Made by a program: the position numbers and the translations under genes
The notes under the pieces: generated by a model
Seen by the model: the letters and a program-made list of their open reading frames with translations, nothing else
Database searches by the model: none
What the model was told of the DNA's origin: nothing
Assembly: GCF_019649055.1 (NCBI RefSeq)
Contig: NW_026570428.1
Coordinates: 1-64,000 of the forward strand
DNA length: 64,000 nucleotides
Source of the DNA: Paramacrobiotus metropolitanus
Lineage: Eukaryota; Tardigrada; Eutardigrada; Parachela; Macrobiotidae
Direction of reading: 5' to 3'
Part shown: piece after piece, positions 20,183 to 33,600 of the stretch
Layout: every line of letters starts with the position of its first letter
How positions within the stretch are numbered: position 1 is the stretch's first letter

Positions 20183-23100
20183 TCAGGCCTTATTTTTATT
20201 ATATTGTTGAAGCAAACGATCCAACTTGATAGCCGCTCCCATGTCGCCCTTGATTTTGAGTTTTCCTGTAAATACAGAACAATTGCAAAGTCTGAAATCA
20301 CCACGGTGCTGCGCACAAAACACTGTACAGAGAACGAACGCAGCTCAATAGTACTAGCTTCTTGGGCGCCGATATTATTTATACCATATTTTAAATCCAT
20401 TACTGACCGTTCACGATTTAGAAGCCCGTTCCGAACTATAAGCGCCACACGTAACTCTTACGAAAACATAATGTCCCCGGATCACTAACTGGTCAAATAC
20501 GGTAGTCAGGCTTTTATGCGTTGCTTATGATAATACGCAGCACAACAAAACGGCAATACGACCATTACAGGAGACTTGTTTAAATGTCGAATGAAGTGGA
20601 CCTCTTACCGGACATAAATGCCTGTGCTGATTGCGTTTTCCCAGTAAATAGCTCGATGAAGTCCTTCTCTTTCATTGTCATTGTGCACACTGGTTTGCCG
20701 CCAGGTCCCTCTCCTTCTCCCGCTTCCCCTTTATCCATATCGATGAACCATTTAGCTCCTTAAAGAAAACAGCATCAAAATAATCATTTACTTTTTCGTC
20801 GCATTGTTTAATCTCAAGTTAATTATTCAACATTCGTCAACAGAAAGTTTGATACCTAGGAAAGCCGCGTTGTAAATTGTTATAACTGACTTGTGAGAGG
20901 AAAGAAACAATCTACTGGAAAAAACGCATTTCAGTAACTGCGTATCATATGCGTAGATACTGCTGAGTGCTAACACAACTTGCGCACTCACAAAATGTAC
21001 GAGTACCAAAAAGTAGTAATAAAATAAAGTAGTTATACCAGTAATTCTTATAAAACACATAGCATTTCCACATGAAAAAATTAGACTTTCGAGGAATAAA
21101 CATGTTGTGCAACAGAGGTTATGCTTTTCATACCCTCCACATCAAAAGCGTAGACTCCTTTCAGTTTGCCATCATTGCTGGACTTCAGGTGTTCACCGAT
21201 AGCCGAGAAAATTTCCCCGGGTTTCTGCAGTGAACCGGAATTTTTGGCGCCTGCACTGCTGCCTTTGGATTTATCTCCCCCGAAAGCCTTATCGCGAATT
21301 CCCTGCAGTGTTTTCTCGGAATAGTCCTCGCTGGCTTCATCCAGGAAAAAATCCGGCATCAGGTCTTTCTGGCTCTTGTCAACGGCGTACTGGTCCAAAT
21401 CAGTCACGCCCACGCCGGCTAACACTTTCTCATCGATACAAAAATTGCCGGTAAATTCACGGCTGTTTTTGGTAACAATGGCATAAAAGGCATCTACAAG
21501 ACGGGCACAATTAAACTCAAACAAATAGCAAACCAATAGAAAACTCACAGAACTGTAAGCGCAATACACCTGGAAATTGACTTGATTAAGTAACCCAACT
21601 TTTACGAAAGACCGACCATGGATTACATTAATATGGATAGGGGTATCTATCGTATGACGTTTAGCGAAATTTCTTTAAATTCAAAATTTTTAGCGCCCAA
21701 ATTTTGCCGTTTTCAAACTTTTTACCGTGCTTATAAGTTGTAGTCTATACAAACCTGCAACAATTTCTGGTTTGCGGCACCTCTTGTCATCTCCCGTCAT
21801 CATCTCCATTGCAGCGGTCCAGATCGCTGCGTACAAACAATTTAGGTAAAGCGAAATGATTTAGCATACATGGATTCGCTTAAGTTGACCGAAATCATCT
21901 GCACCAGTGCACAGTACACAAGACCAAGTTACTGGCTTGAATCAAACCATCCGAAATTTCCAAGTTTCGCGCTAGAAGCACAAGTTATTACCCCAACGAC
22001 ACCGCCACACGAAAACCAACCTGTGCGTGGCCACAAAGCATTCACCGCAATTCCATCATCCTTGAACTCTTCAGCCATGCCTACAACGGATATCATCCAT
22101 TGAAATTTCAGAAAAACAGTTGTTACGGAAGTATCAGCAGGTTTCTAAAGCTGTTTCTTGAAAATGCAGCTAGTAAAACCAAATGTCAGCTTACCTAATA
22201 CACACATGGACATTCCATACTTCGCCATGGTGTAGGCCAAATTATTTTTAAACCACAAGGGATTCAGATTTAGAGGTGGGCTCAAATTAATAATATGGGG
22301 GTTTTTGCTATGGAAAAGCAAAAAGCAACAGGTCGGTAAAATCAGGTAAAATGCACCTACATCGTGTAATCAAACAAAATCTACCTTTTCTTCAGGTGTG
22401 GCAAGCATATTTTGGAACTGGAATAAAAGAAAAATATGGCTAAGTTACAGCTATGCACATGATAAAACCACAAAAACTCTCGCTTACGTGAGGAAGGTCC
22501 CGCGCGCGTTAACCTGATTCATCAAATCATAGCGTTTCATTGGGGTGTTGAGCGTTCCCGCTAAGAAAATGGCGCTGGCATTGTTAACCAACTAAGATAA
22601 GAAGAGAAATAAATGGATCACTAGAAAATGTTTGTAATGCACACGAAGGAAATAGCTAAAGTCGCAATCATTTCACAATCATTCATTCATCATGTCGCAA
22701 TCATTCATTATTTCTATCATTTTAAGTAGTATTCCGCGACTGCACTTTTTGTTACATTGATGGCCTTTGCCCAATAAATATTACATTTTCACAAGTAAAA
22801 ACGGTAAGCAGCTGCAGGGCAGAGCATTCCCAACAACCGCTCTTACAATATCAATGCCGCCGAACTTTTTAACCGCTTTGTCCACCGCTTCCTGGACCTA
22901 GAAAGACATAATAAATATACTACCAATGAAAAACTGTCTTCGAGCAGCTTCCAAAAATGATCTGTATGTCGTTTTGTCGAGACTGTTGGTTACAAATTTT
23001 TAGTTTTCTTACATTGGCTTCGTCACGAACATCCACTTGTACCGGCAGGCACTTTCCACCGGCAGCTTCGACTGTAAAATGCAGTATTTTTTGTAGTTAT

Positions 23101-24015
23101 CGTAGTTCAAGGAGATAATATCCAAAAGCTTATAAGGCGTCTAACTTTCTTCAGCCGCAGAGAAGATGGTGCCCTCCAGTTTCGGATGCGGATCAACTGT
23201 TTTCGCCGCAATAACAACGTTCGCCTTATCCTGTGCCGCTAAAAGCACACAAAAAACACCTAGTTTTACATAAAAAAACCGATGCCAAAGTGGATAAAAC
23301 TAGCTCCTGCTTCTATTATTTATATGATATTTCAATTTCAAGATTAGCAAACAGCAACAGAACAACTGGCCAAGAAAGCAAGCAAAACGGCAACCATCCA
23401 CGACAAAATGAAGTAATGCATATGCGGATTACTAATCGAGAAATGGTAAGGGGATGTCGCCTACGGCCACGGGTGACAGCCACAGATAAAATTTGCGATC
23501 ACAGGAATAAATTGTAAGTCGCATCTTCTTCCTCGCCCAGATGTTCACCGAAAACAAATTTTGTCAAACCGATCGTACGTATAAAAAACGGAAATGACAT
23601 CCTTGTTACAGGTTAGCATGCAAAACTGCAGAATAGTATGCTCTAACATGGACTGCGTCCGAGTTCATAACGCTTACGCTGCGGGCAGGGCATCAATCAT
23701 GATTCAGGACTCAGGTTAGGTGCCACTGTATAAGTTAAACTTTAAAGTATTAAATATTTAGTAATTCTGTCGAGTTTTGGCGAATCTCCCAGTCCGCCTT
23801 CCACTAATTTTATTGATCTCAGAATCTTCCTTTACTGCAACAGACCGCTCGAAAAACGCTTACCCTTCAGCGCAATGGCCTTGCCAATGCCACGCGAACC
23901 TCCCGTCACGAAGATGGTCCTTCCAGCTAATTTTCTGCAAAACCTTTCCGTATGAATGCCACTGGCGGAGATACAAGTGAGAACAGCTCATATTCCTTTA
24001 CCCCGTATTCTGCAT
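20183..24015 (-). CDS. HSDL2: Hydroxysteroid dehydrogenase-like protein 2 (SDR + SCP2), complete, 13 exons
   Basis: Short-chain dehydrogenase fused to a C-terminal SCP2 sterol-carrier domain, probably peroxisomal/mitochondrial lipid metabolism as in vertebrate HSDL2. Exons: 24002-24015, 23864-23934, 23146-23238, 23013-23071, 22847-22897, 22488-22591, 22385-22417, 22195-22307, 22021-22080, 21755-21826, 21134-21493, 20609-20758, 20183-20265. All borders are GT..AG, all phases fit, and the total is 420 residues, close to the human protein. Motifs: TGGSRGIGKAIA (cofactor loop), AAKTVDPHPKL, LVNNASA, SPPLNLNP with the catalytic Ser, YTMAKYGMS (YxxxK), ALWPRTA, FFLDEAS, then the SCP2 part WFIDMDKGE and SGKLKIKGDM. 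The last residues are not an obvious SKL-type peroxisomal signal. The short first exon (14 bases) was chosen because it gives a Met, correct phase and the TGKLAG junction. Confidence 0.95.
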
Positions 24016-25097
24016 TTTGTATGTTATAGCTGGTAGTCGTAGGAAATCCTGTCAAAGTTAGCTGAAAAACAACTTTCTGCAAATAAAAATCACATATTTT
24101 AAAAGTTTAATTTTAAAAACATAATTTTATGACTGGAATTTTAGACTGCAGATGCTCTCGCCGTGACGTACACGGCAGTTTTCTGTGTGACTGCCTTTCG
24201 GCTGCGATTGCTGGTGGCGACACTGATGGTGGCAGATGGCCTGCGGCGATTCGGCTGTTGTCCGGTGAATGAAGAAACTTTTCTCACTGTCCGGTTTCTC
24301 TATCTGCCCGATGTGCCTTTGGCTGGCATTTATCTAACATCTGAGGAATTTCGAGTCCCACACAGATAGACAACGTTAGATATTTCGAGTCCGTTAAAAT
24401 TTTGAAAACATATAGTGCGTACGCATTTTGCGTCATGGTTAGGGTAAACAGTATTGCCATTCGACAGCGGTGTTCCACTGCATCGATTGCAGCACGGGTT
24501 CGTCTCTTTGGAATTGCTACTTGCGCTGTTTTTGGAGTTTTCTACCTCGTCGTTCATTTAACTCCATTATCACAGGATCCATCATCACTACACACTGACT
24601 GGAAAACGCCGAATCGACATTACCCGTTTTCACAAAAACCGAAAGTATGTACGCGGTGACCCTTGATGGCGGTATTTAAGAATGTCCCTACATAGTAATA
24701 AATCCGAAATCTGTGAAGATGCTCGTTAGGGCTGCTATCAGTTATATAGTAATACTGATGGTGCTCCCGAGTCCAGTGTAACTGACAAGTGAGATCTGAG
24801 AGAAGCAGGAAAACAGCTGCAAACAGAAAATTTTTGCAAAGCTAGATAGTCGGCGTCGTTTGTAATTACCGTTAAAAAGTACTGCAAACGCAGAGCTTTC
24901 CGTCCTGCTTACAAATCGATATTCAGTAATTCTTTTAAATTTTAATTGTGTAAATAAACGTAATTTCTGATAAATCGTGACGCATAGATCAACCACAATA
25001 ATGCAATCGCATTTCGCATGTACAAAAGCGTGAAAGAAGCTGTCATATTAACTTCAGCAACATTTTAATGATGTTTAGGATGTTGTATTAGCTGCAG
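24016..25097. other. Spacer between HSDL2 and the TPS gene
   Basis: HSDL2 and the TPS gene are divergent. A plus-strand frame at 24402-24659 has one hydrophobic segment (ATCAVFGVFYLVVHL) and a donor-like GTATGT near 24644, and 24720-24782 encodes a signal-peptide-like stretch. Neither joins in phase to the TPS exon at 25098, so the TPS first exon remains unknown. Confidence 0.3.
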
Positions 25098-26699
25098 TTG
25101 ATCTGCCAATCAGTGCGCAGCGCAATGCAACCGGTTTCCTGCGGTTTGTTCCGACATTGGGCGGTCTGGCTACCGGTCTGTCGGCCTATAACCAGCGGGC
25201 ACAGCATAAATGGATTGGATGGGCCGGAATCGTCGCCGACAACCTCACAGAACCCGACAAGGTATTTATTGCCCAAAGATGCATCAGCACCACAGTTATC
25301 CTGTTTTCTGGAATCAGCGCGATATGGACGAGTTCTCGCACGGATTCTGCAGCAGTATTCTGTGGCCGGTGTTTACCGATGGAGAGGTCACCGGAAACGC
25401 CAGCTTTAATTATTCGGCTGATTGGCGAGCGTATCAGACCGTCAATACGATGTTTCTGGATAAAATTCTCAACGTGACGGATGCTGAATCATCGGTGTGG
25501 ATTCACGATTTCCAGCTGATGCTTCTACCAGCTATGTTACGGCAGCGGCGTCCACGGAGTCGCATCGGATTCTTTTTCCATATTCCGTTCCCAGCCCCCA
25601 AACGGTTTGTTACGTTATCGTGGGGAAAGGAGATTATGGAAGGATTGCTGGGTGCGGATCTTCTGGGTTTTCAGATTGTCGATTTTGCGAAGAATTTCCT
25701 GGAGACTGTGGCCTTCTATGGACTGGGAAGAGTGAACAATGTTACGATCAGTATTCTTAATCACGATCGACGAGTGAGAGTTGGACACTTCCCAATCGGA
25801 ATTGATTATGAGAAATTTTCCACTGCGCAGGAAAAAGTGGGTGTGGTCCGTATGGATGATGTGGAAAGGCTGAAAAAGATGAACCTGGGAAGGAAAATTA
25901 TTCTGACAGTGGATCGACTAGATCCAGCCAAAGCGTTACTGGAGCGGGTCGATGCATTCCAGAGTTTGTTGAAGGTAAGAAAAGCTCACAGTTTTGGTAG
26001 GAAATGTGGAAACATGTTTTGAATTGCAGTAGATATTTAAACAACATTTAACAGAAACTTTTCGGTAAAAGTGGACAAATCAAATGTAATTACTGTACAG
26101 GGTGTTACAGTTTATAAGTGCTCTACGAGTAGATAACATTGTTATTTGTGTCAATTACACAAAGATTGTTAATATCTTTGTAGCAACACTCCAGATTTCG
26201 CGGTAAGGTGAGTCTCTTCATGGTGGTTGTTCCCCATCGCTTAGAAGTGAAAAGATTTCGCAACCTGGGAATCACCCTGCAAAAGCAGATTGATAGCGTC
26301 AATCGGGACTTTGGCGATCCGCAATGGCAACCCATCACGTTGCTGTACCAGTTTGTCCCGTTCGACAAGCTGGTCACTTTGTATCAGCTGGCGGACGTTG
26401 CCTTCATTGCTCCGTGGCGCGATGGAATGAATCTCGTGGCCAAGGAGTACCTGGCCAGTAATGAGCGCGGAGTGTTGGTGTTGAGCCGATCTGCCGGCGC
26501 GGCGAGAGATCTGACGGAAGCGGTGCTGGTGGATGTCCGGCAACCGGCTTCGATGGTCAACGGCTTGTTGCAGGCGCTGACTATGCCGGCAGAGGAGGCG
26601 CGAAGAAGGGCGGGGCAGATGAGAAAGTACTTGCAACGGACGGATGTCCATGCATGGGGAGATGGGTTCGTACGAACGTTGATGGAAAGAGGCTTGTGA
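25098..26699 (+). pseudogene. Trehalose-6-phosphate synthase (GT20), TPS-only, 5' end missing, one apparent frameshift
   Basis: Glycosyltransferase family 20 enzyme that joins UDP-glucose and glucose-6-phosphate to trehalose-6-phosphate in the cytosol. Exon 25098-25974 carries LPIS.., GGLATGLSAY, WIGWAG, FCSSILWPVF, VWIHDFQLMLLPAMLR, IGFFFHIPFP, GLLGADLLGFQ, VGHFPIGID and TVDRLDPAK (the RLD sugar-phosphate site). Exon 26184-26699 carries FRGKVSLFMVVVPHR, ADVAFIAPWRDGMNLVAKEY, GVLVLSRSAGAA and DVHAWGDGF. The intron (25975-26183, GTAAGA..TTGTAG) joins in phase 0. A one-base frame change is needed near 25255-25265, and the N-terminal VSNR segment is missing. No phosphatase (TPP) domain follows, unlike the fused enzymes of arthropods. 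It is either a gene with an error or a recent pseudogene. Confidence 0.88.
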
Positions 26700-27611
26700 G
26701 TGGTACTTTTGGTTCAGTGTTTAATTTTGAATGATATCCTTATGCAGCAGTTGTTTTATTTTTACAAGTTAGCTGTATTTCCATACATTGATACGTAACG
26801 TAGTTTAGAGTTATATTGTTTGGAAACCATATTATGACTATACATGCTCAAAGTACTCGTAATATTGTGTTTGCAAAAATGTGGATTCTTGATTCTGTTA
26901 TTAAAACTTCAGTTTTTGAAATATTGTGGTTGCGATTGGCATTGTACAACCCGCCTTCAAGTAAAAATTTAGTTCTTTTTAGATTTGAGAACAAAAAGTT
27001 ACTAAAATTTTTATAAGGTTACCTGAACGTTTTGACAGGCGATTCCTTTGTTTTGCTATCACCTGCCATCTGTAGCAGAATAAAGAAACGCCAAATAAAA
27101 ATTTCTCTAGAAAGTCATAGTGGAAGTTTTTTTTCATCTGTCGCGTGGAATGGTAACAGGAGAAAGCATTACATACAGCCTTGTTGATTAGCGTTACAAA
27201 ATTGATATGGGCCTTGTATGTGGACGGAATTCCGTAATCTGCGACGTAGAAATTGCTGCTGATCGTCTTATCAACGATAAAATATCCTACTGATACGCTA
27301 TCGTATAGTTCCGGCGATAGGGATAAGCGAGATCGCAGATTATGTAAAAGTTATTGTTGGCGTTAACAACAATATATGTCGAAACTTTTGCGGGGGAGTT
27401 TCGCAGTTGCACAGGCGAGGCAGTGTGTAAATTCTTGGCTTAACGCCGGCCGGAATTCCAGAGTTTTTACGCCAGTTCCAAGAAATCAACCGAAAATGTT
27501 ACGACGGTAAGTACTGCCTGCACTTGCCTGATTTGCATGACAGAAGTATTTGCTTCGAAACTTTCTTTGACAATCTGATCGCTGATAAATGGTGCCCGCA
27601 GAGCGTCGGTT
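26700..27611. other. Spacer between TPS and GH3-domain gene
   Basis: AT-rich; I see no gene, repeat or RNA in it. Confidence 0.5.
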
Positions 27612-30600
27612 ATGGTGGAGAAGCTGGCCGACCCGGAGACCATCTGGAAGATGGCCCATCCGGGTAAAACCCACAGCATGGCGCTGCCCATCACGGCCTG
27701 GTACATTGGGGCGGGGATCGTGGGATTCCTGCTGCTGCCCCTTTTTATTCCATTTTCCAACTTAATGCTGGGTAAGGCAATCATTAATTCGGTATTCACT
27801 TTATCTTTAAGGAAATGTTTCTCAGAGGCATCGCTCTTCTAACATACATGTATTTGACTTTTCTTTGACTGCTGATCCGAACGAGTTCATTGATTATGCT
27901 CTGTGTCAAGAATTCAAAGATTAATTGCCTTAACACATGAAAATGCCGGTTTCAGTATGTACTGTTTACTTAGAATGGTTTTGCACTTTTGCTGGATAAA
28001 AAAATTGACTTTTTGCTGTATCATTATATTATTTTATCTTTTTCTATTTTTATTAATTTAGGAGGTAACGAAAAACATTATAATTATAGTTAACAGTCAG
28101 GTAGTAGAGGGCAAAATTCTTAATTATGAAAAAGTACGGCGGAACAGAGCGTACTCGTGTTTCGATGATAGTACAATGCAGTATCTGTACATAGGTACCG
28201 TACATGCACTTACAATACAAGTACGTTGACGTTTCCAGAATTAGCGGAAACGAGGTACTTGACAGGCACTGATTCAATCATTTGACATTCGTTCTGCTTA
28301 ATTTAATGCTCGTTCACAATTTTTTCGATAGGTAAAAGTGACCCGTAAAACGTAAAACAGTAAATCATATGATTACTTGTCGTAGTGGTCATTCCAACCG
28401 TCACAGTGGTGACCTTAATCCACTTCTTCTTCTACTCGTATCCGCAATGGCCACTGAAAACCCGCATCCGCCAGTATATCACTTCGCGTATCTTCCACTT
28501 CTACGGCATGTATCTCAGCTGGCAGTACCACAACGATTCCAAGAAACTCCACCATACCCAGGAGCAGACTCTGTTGGCGCTGCTGAAGGAGAACGCGACC
28601 ACACAGTACTCCACCGATCACAATCTGGGCAATATCACCAGTATCGAAGACTTCCGTGAGCGCCATCCCATTATTAAGTACGAATACATTCGGCCCTACG
28701 TGGAGCGGGAGATGCAGGGCACGCGCAACCAGCTGACCAAACGGAAGCCCACGTATTTCGGGAAGACGTCCGGGACAACGGGATCACCCAGTATTGTACC
28801 GCATACACGCTTTACCGGACTGCAGCAGCTGGGGAATTTGGCGCTGTTCATGTACAATGCCGACAATAAGGTGCAATGGTCGGAACTGCACTGGATGCGT
28901 CCGGTGAGTGCTCTATAGAAATTCTGGCTTGCTTGTGCATTTTGCGAATTTATTAGATCCGGTGGTGTACTGCCCCGGCAAATAATTCCGATGTTTTATA
29001 CTGCTGGTATTAAAGACTGCTACCAGCAATTTTTAATTTGTGTTTTGCGATAAGTACCACTAGCTATAGGCTTCAACGCGAATGTGCAATGCAATACATT
29101 AAATAAGTAAGTATTGTGGAAACAGCTGACTTTGCATTAGTTAATTCTTTGCACCGTTAAATTAATAGTGTTGCATCATTAACTAAGAATTTCGCTAAGA
29201 ATTTTGCAGACTAAATTCTGCATTTTGCAAAATTTCAGAAGTGAGCTTGATTGCTCTATGATTCTGTTCTCCAAATGTTTAATTGGCTGTAACAGTCGAC
29301 ACATCTATACTTACTAGAAATAAAATAGCTGCAGTTAGGTAACTGTTTTATATCAAAACTACAAACAATCTGATGGCCCGCATGAATCGGTTGTGTTAAT
29401 TTCCATGAAATAATTCAAGTACACGAAAGAAATTGTGGTGTGTGCGTAGCAGTGCAAGGAAATATTTTGTCAATTTTGCTGGTGCAATTCGCCGATGTAT
29501 CCCTATCTCCAGGGTTAGTCGGCGTCAGCATGTGAAGATTGTGTCTGCTGATTCAGGCTAATTGTGATTAACTTCGTGCATGTGCCTTATAGCGTTTAAG
29601 ATTTATCACTGAAATAATAATGACTGTCGCGAGATTACGAGTAATTTCTTCGTGGAAGGAGTAATGATAAGTATGTAAACTTTGCGACAGTCAGGGCAAT
29701 AACTGCAAGGTACGTTTGCCGTTCCCACATCGCGACGGCGACTTTTAAAATGTCATGGTTAGCTAGTCTCCATATTTTTTCTCAGCAAAATTATATGTAA
29801 ACAAATATTTGATAACGGTTTTCATTTGCAAAATCGATAACTGTCCTGCTTTATAGAATGCATGTTCGTAACTCGCAGAAAATGCGTTAAATGAACGCAA
29901 TTAACGATAAGAATAGTACATGGTATTTAGTTATTTGGAAGCAACCTGGCTGTCCGTTGTTTTAGCCTGTGTATGTTTGTAACTTTGTATTTGCGCCGTG
30001 GAAATAGATGTTTACTTTTGTTTCGATACAGGTATGGAAAGCGTCCTACACTCCGCCGCGCATCATCGAGAAGACGGAGAGCGGCGTCCTGCGTGGACCT
30101 GTGACAGCCAATCCCATCTGGACGAAGATGGGCGAGATCTACACCGTACCCAGCATTGCCTTCCAAATCGAGGATGCCGGCGCCGGTGGCTACGTGCAGA
30201 TCCTCTTTGCGCTGCGCTTCCGTGAACTGGGCGCCATCGAGGGTATCTTCGCCTCGCTGGTGTACTTTGCTTTCCAGCGGATGGAGTCCGAGTGGAAGGA
30301 TCTGGTCAATGACATCCGCCACGGTACCCTCAAACCCGATCCCAAAGTGCCGCTGCATATTCGCCAGGAACTGCTGAAGCATCTGCGCCCGGATGCGCAG
30401 CGTGCCGACGAATTGGAGATTGAGTTTAATAAAGGTCGGTACAAATCAGCGGGTTAATGAACGTGTAGGGGCAAATGCGAATATGTTTCTACAGCCACAA
30501 TAATTGCTAATTGTAAATGCACATATACTGTATAAAATTAAAATTGTTATACCGGCATCAAAAGCTTTAGAAAACAATGCATTTTGGTTGCAACAATTTT

Positions 30601-33600
30601 TTAAGGGTACAAGGTTAAGAATTACTTCTGTCCATGGTTTACAGAACTTTTTGGTAAAGATATGTATGCCGTACGCACAAATGAAATAAAATATGAAGGT
30701 GTTGATTGGTAAAAATATATCAAGGATGATGTTTATATTTAGGACAAAAAACATTGTACCAAACACACAAGCACATGCATATTTAAAATAATAACACTAA
30801 CGAATTTTATCATTCCAAATATGAATGTGTCTGGTGCCCCGTGCATGGAAGTATACTGTAATATAATTTATCATGATTATAAGTGTTTTTGGAATGGTTG
30901 CCTCGTGGTACCAGTAACAAGAAGCATTTTCTGTTTTAGGATTCGAAGGAATTGGCAGTCGATTGTGGCCGGAATTAGGAATTATCAACTGCATCACAAC
31001 CGGGGCTTTTGCTATTTACGCCAAATATTTACGAGAGTTCTACTGCAAAGGTGAGAAGGATGGAAATTGTTATTGATTTGCACTATTATAAATTGGATAA
31101 TTGTTCGATAATGCGTGACGTATAGACTCGTTTGTTTTCGATCTTCCGAAAGGTCTGCTGATGTGTCACAAGCATTAATACAGTAATGCCTGCAGGAGCT
31201 ATACCCTTTAATAATCTAAGCGAGGCAGTTAAAGACAATTACAGACACCGCGCTAGTATGAGATTTATGTCTCGGTACTCCATAATCCGGTACCGCTATG
31301 TTATTATAATACTGAATTATTAGAATTGGTTGCCGATTATTTGATTATATTTGAGTAGTTCCCCGACATGGATTCAGGAAGATTACGCGACGAAGATTAT
31401 TTGTCTGTATTGAAGTTGACCTTTCCAATTTTGTTAAAAGTTATATTACCTAATCGGAAATCGAAATATACGTTTTCCTGATGATTATTTACTAGAGAAT
31501 TTTGTCTTGATTTAGCTAGTTATTGCGCGGAGTTAGAATACTGAAAAATTAATTAAAATTGTATTAAAGAGGTCCATGTTTAACAGTCGACTGGCTTATT
31601 TTTTAAACTTATGGTAATTTGGTCAGTGCCTGCTTGCCCAATAAATATTTTATTTATTGTAAGATTAATCGTCTGTACTGAAATTGACCTTTCTAGTTTT
31701 GTAAGGAATTATAGTACCTAATCGGAAATCGAAATATACGTTTTCCTGTTGATTACTTACTGGAGAATTTTGTCTTGATTTAACAGTCGACTGGCTTATT
31801 TTTTTTGTAGTCAGTGCGTGCTTGCTCAGTAAATATTTAGTTTGTTGTAAAGGTTTTTGTAACAGGTATTCTGTTGTACTCAACGTGCCTGGCATCGACG
31901 GAAGGCTTCCTAGGAGCGAATTTCTGGCCGTTCAACCAACCCATCCCTCGCTACTCGATCCTGCCTCGCACGCACTTTTACGAATTCATCCCCTTGGAAG
32001 AGATCTCCAAACCGGACCCGGAAACCGTATTAGCCGATGAGGTGGGCACCACAAGCTTTAAGCACGACCGCCGTCTCCTACGCTGCTATTCACCGGGACA
32101 ATCGTTGCTGAAATGTCAGTGATTACTATTAATGCCGGGTTAATTTTACAGTTGCGCATTGGTTCCGATTACGAACTGGTCATCACTACTGGCTCCGGGC
32201 TGTGCCGTTACCGCATGGGTATGCACAGAATGCAAATTGTAGTGTAAATTCAAGTTTTATTCAAAATTATGTACGGTTCATTTTGTTTTTACGTTTACGA
32301 TAAATATTACACAATCCAGGCCCCAGGGTATAATAATCGCAACCATTGAACGTGGCTAACTGATATAGGCTGAATTAATTTATAAAAGTGTCCTTGTACC
32401 ATCACGGCATTTTACCGGAAATTGTATTGACAGGTGATTTGATTCGCGTGGTCAGCTTCTACAATCAGGTTCCACTTTTTGAATTCGTTTCCCGGTAAGA
32501 TCCAGCTCTTTTAAGGAAGGGCGGGTTACTCGAGTGACAGTTCCAAGTAGTGAGCCATATGCAGCGCACTGCGGAAATCATAACGCTGTTATGAATGAAA
32601 AGTAGGCATTAGAATAGCGCTGACGTTATCGGAGCTGGCTAATCCTCTCACGTATCCGGTTTTGTGGTTTGGAAAGCGTAACCAGCCAGATACTTCCGGT
32701 CCCAAGGGATCGCAGCGTGTCAAAAAATAATTACGAAACCGATAAATTATGATTAAAATATCTCGAGGATATAAAAATACCAATGTCGAATAGATTTTCT
32801 TAGACAAGTAATTCATTTGATGTAGATAATGCATTTACGCACTAAGCGAAACCTTGCACTTTTCAAAATATCTGTTTGACCTCATTTATAATGCCGGAAC
32901 GCCGTTGCGTGAGCTATGATTACGTACATATTTTTCTGCTGGATTGGATCTCCGATTTATTAGCCAAAAGTCGCCAGAATCTTGATAAATACGTATATTA
33001 CGTATTCATTCTCGTCGACACGCATATATCTTTAGAGCGAGTGCCATGCTGAGCAGCAAAGGTGAAAAGATCACAGAAGAACTGATCTATTCCTGCTTGT
33101 CAATCGCCGAAAAAGAACTAAAGGCTGCCGGCAAACTGGAACGTATCGCCGATTATTCCAGCTGCGAAAGTGTTTTAATGGAGATGGTGAAAGCGCCTCT
33201 CAGTAAGCAAGCTGAACTAATATTTCGCGTATCATATTTTCCTTATTTTGGGCGAGATAAGTCGAATAATGTTGAACCAATACTGCAGCACAGAAAGGCT
33301 CACATCACATCTATTTCGTGGAGATGGTACCGACCAAACCCGATGCCGATGTGAAAGAACTGGCTAAGGAGCTAGCCGAAAAGGTCACTAACAAGCGTCC
33401 ACATAATGACAATAGCTATCAAATTTAAGAAATAGTGAATGTTTGTTACTAATTTGTTAATTTCAAACCACAGATTGACCATGAGATCGCCAAACGCCAT
33501 TTCCGCTACAAGGAGCTGCGCGAAATCAATTCTCTAAGTCCTCCAGTGGTAGCGCCGGTCAAAGCCGAGGCCTTCCACCGTCTGAAAGAGTACATGCAGA

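Noticed and set aside
20095-20448. Minus-strand frame overlapping the last HSDL2 exon
   Set aside because: It runs through the intron and the exon in a different frame from HSDL2 and has no motif.
21870-22103. Plus-strand frame opposite HSDL2 exon 22021-22080
   Set aside because: Shadow of the coding exon on the other strand.
25258-25275. A very small intron (about 17 bases) as explanation of the TPS frame change
   Set aside because: Too short for the introns seen elsewhere in the window, and the borders do not restore the frame convincingly; a one-base change is simpler.
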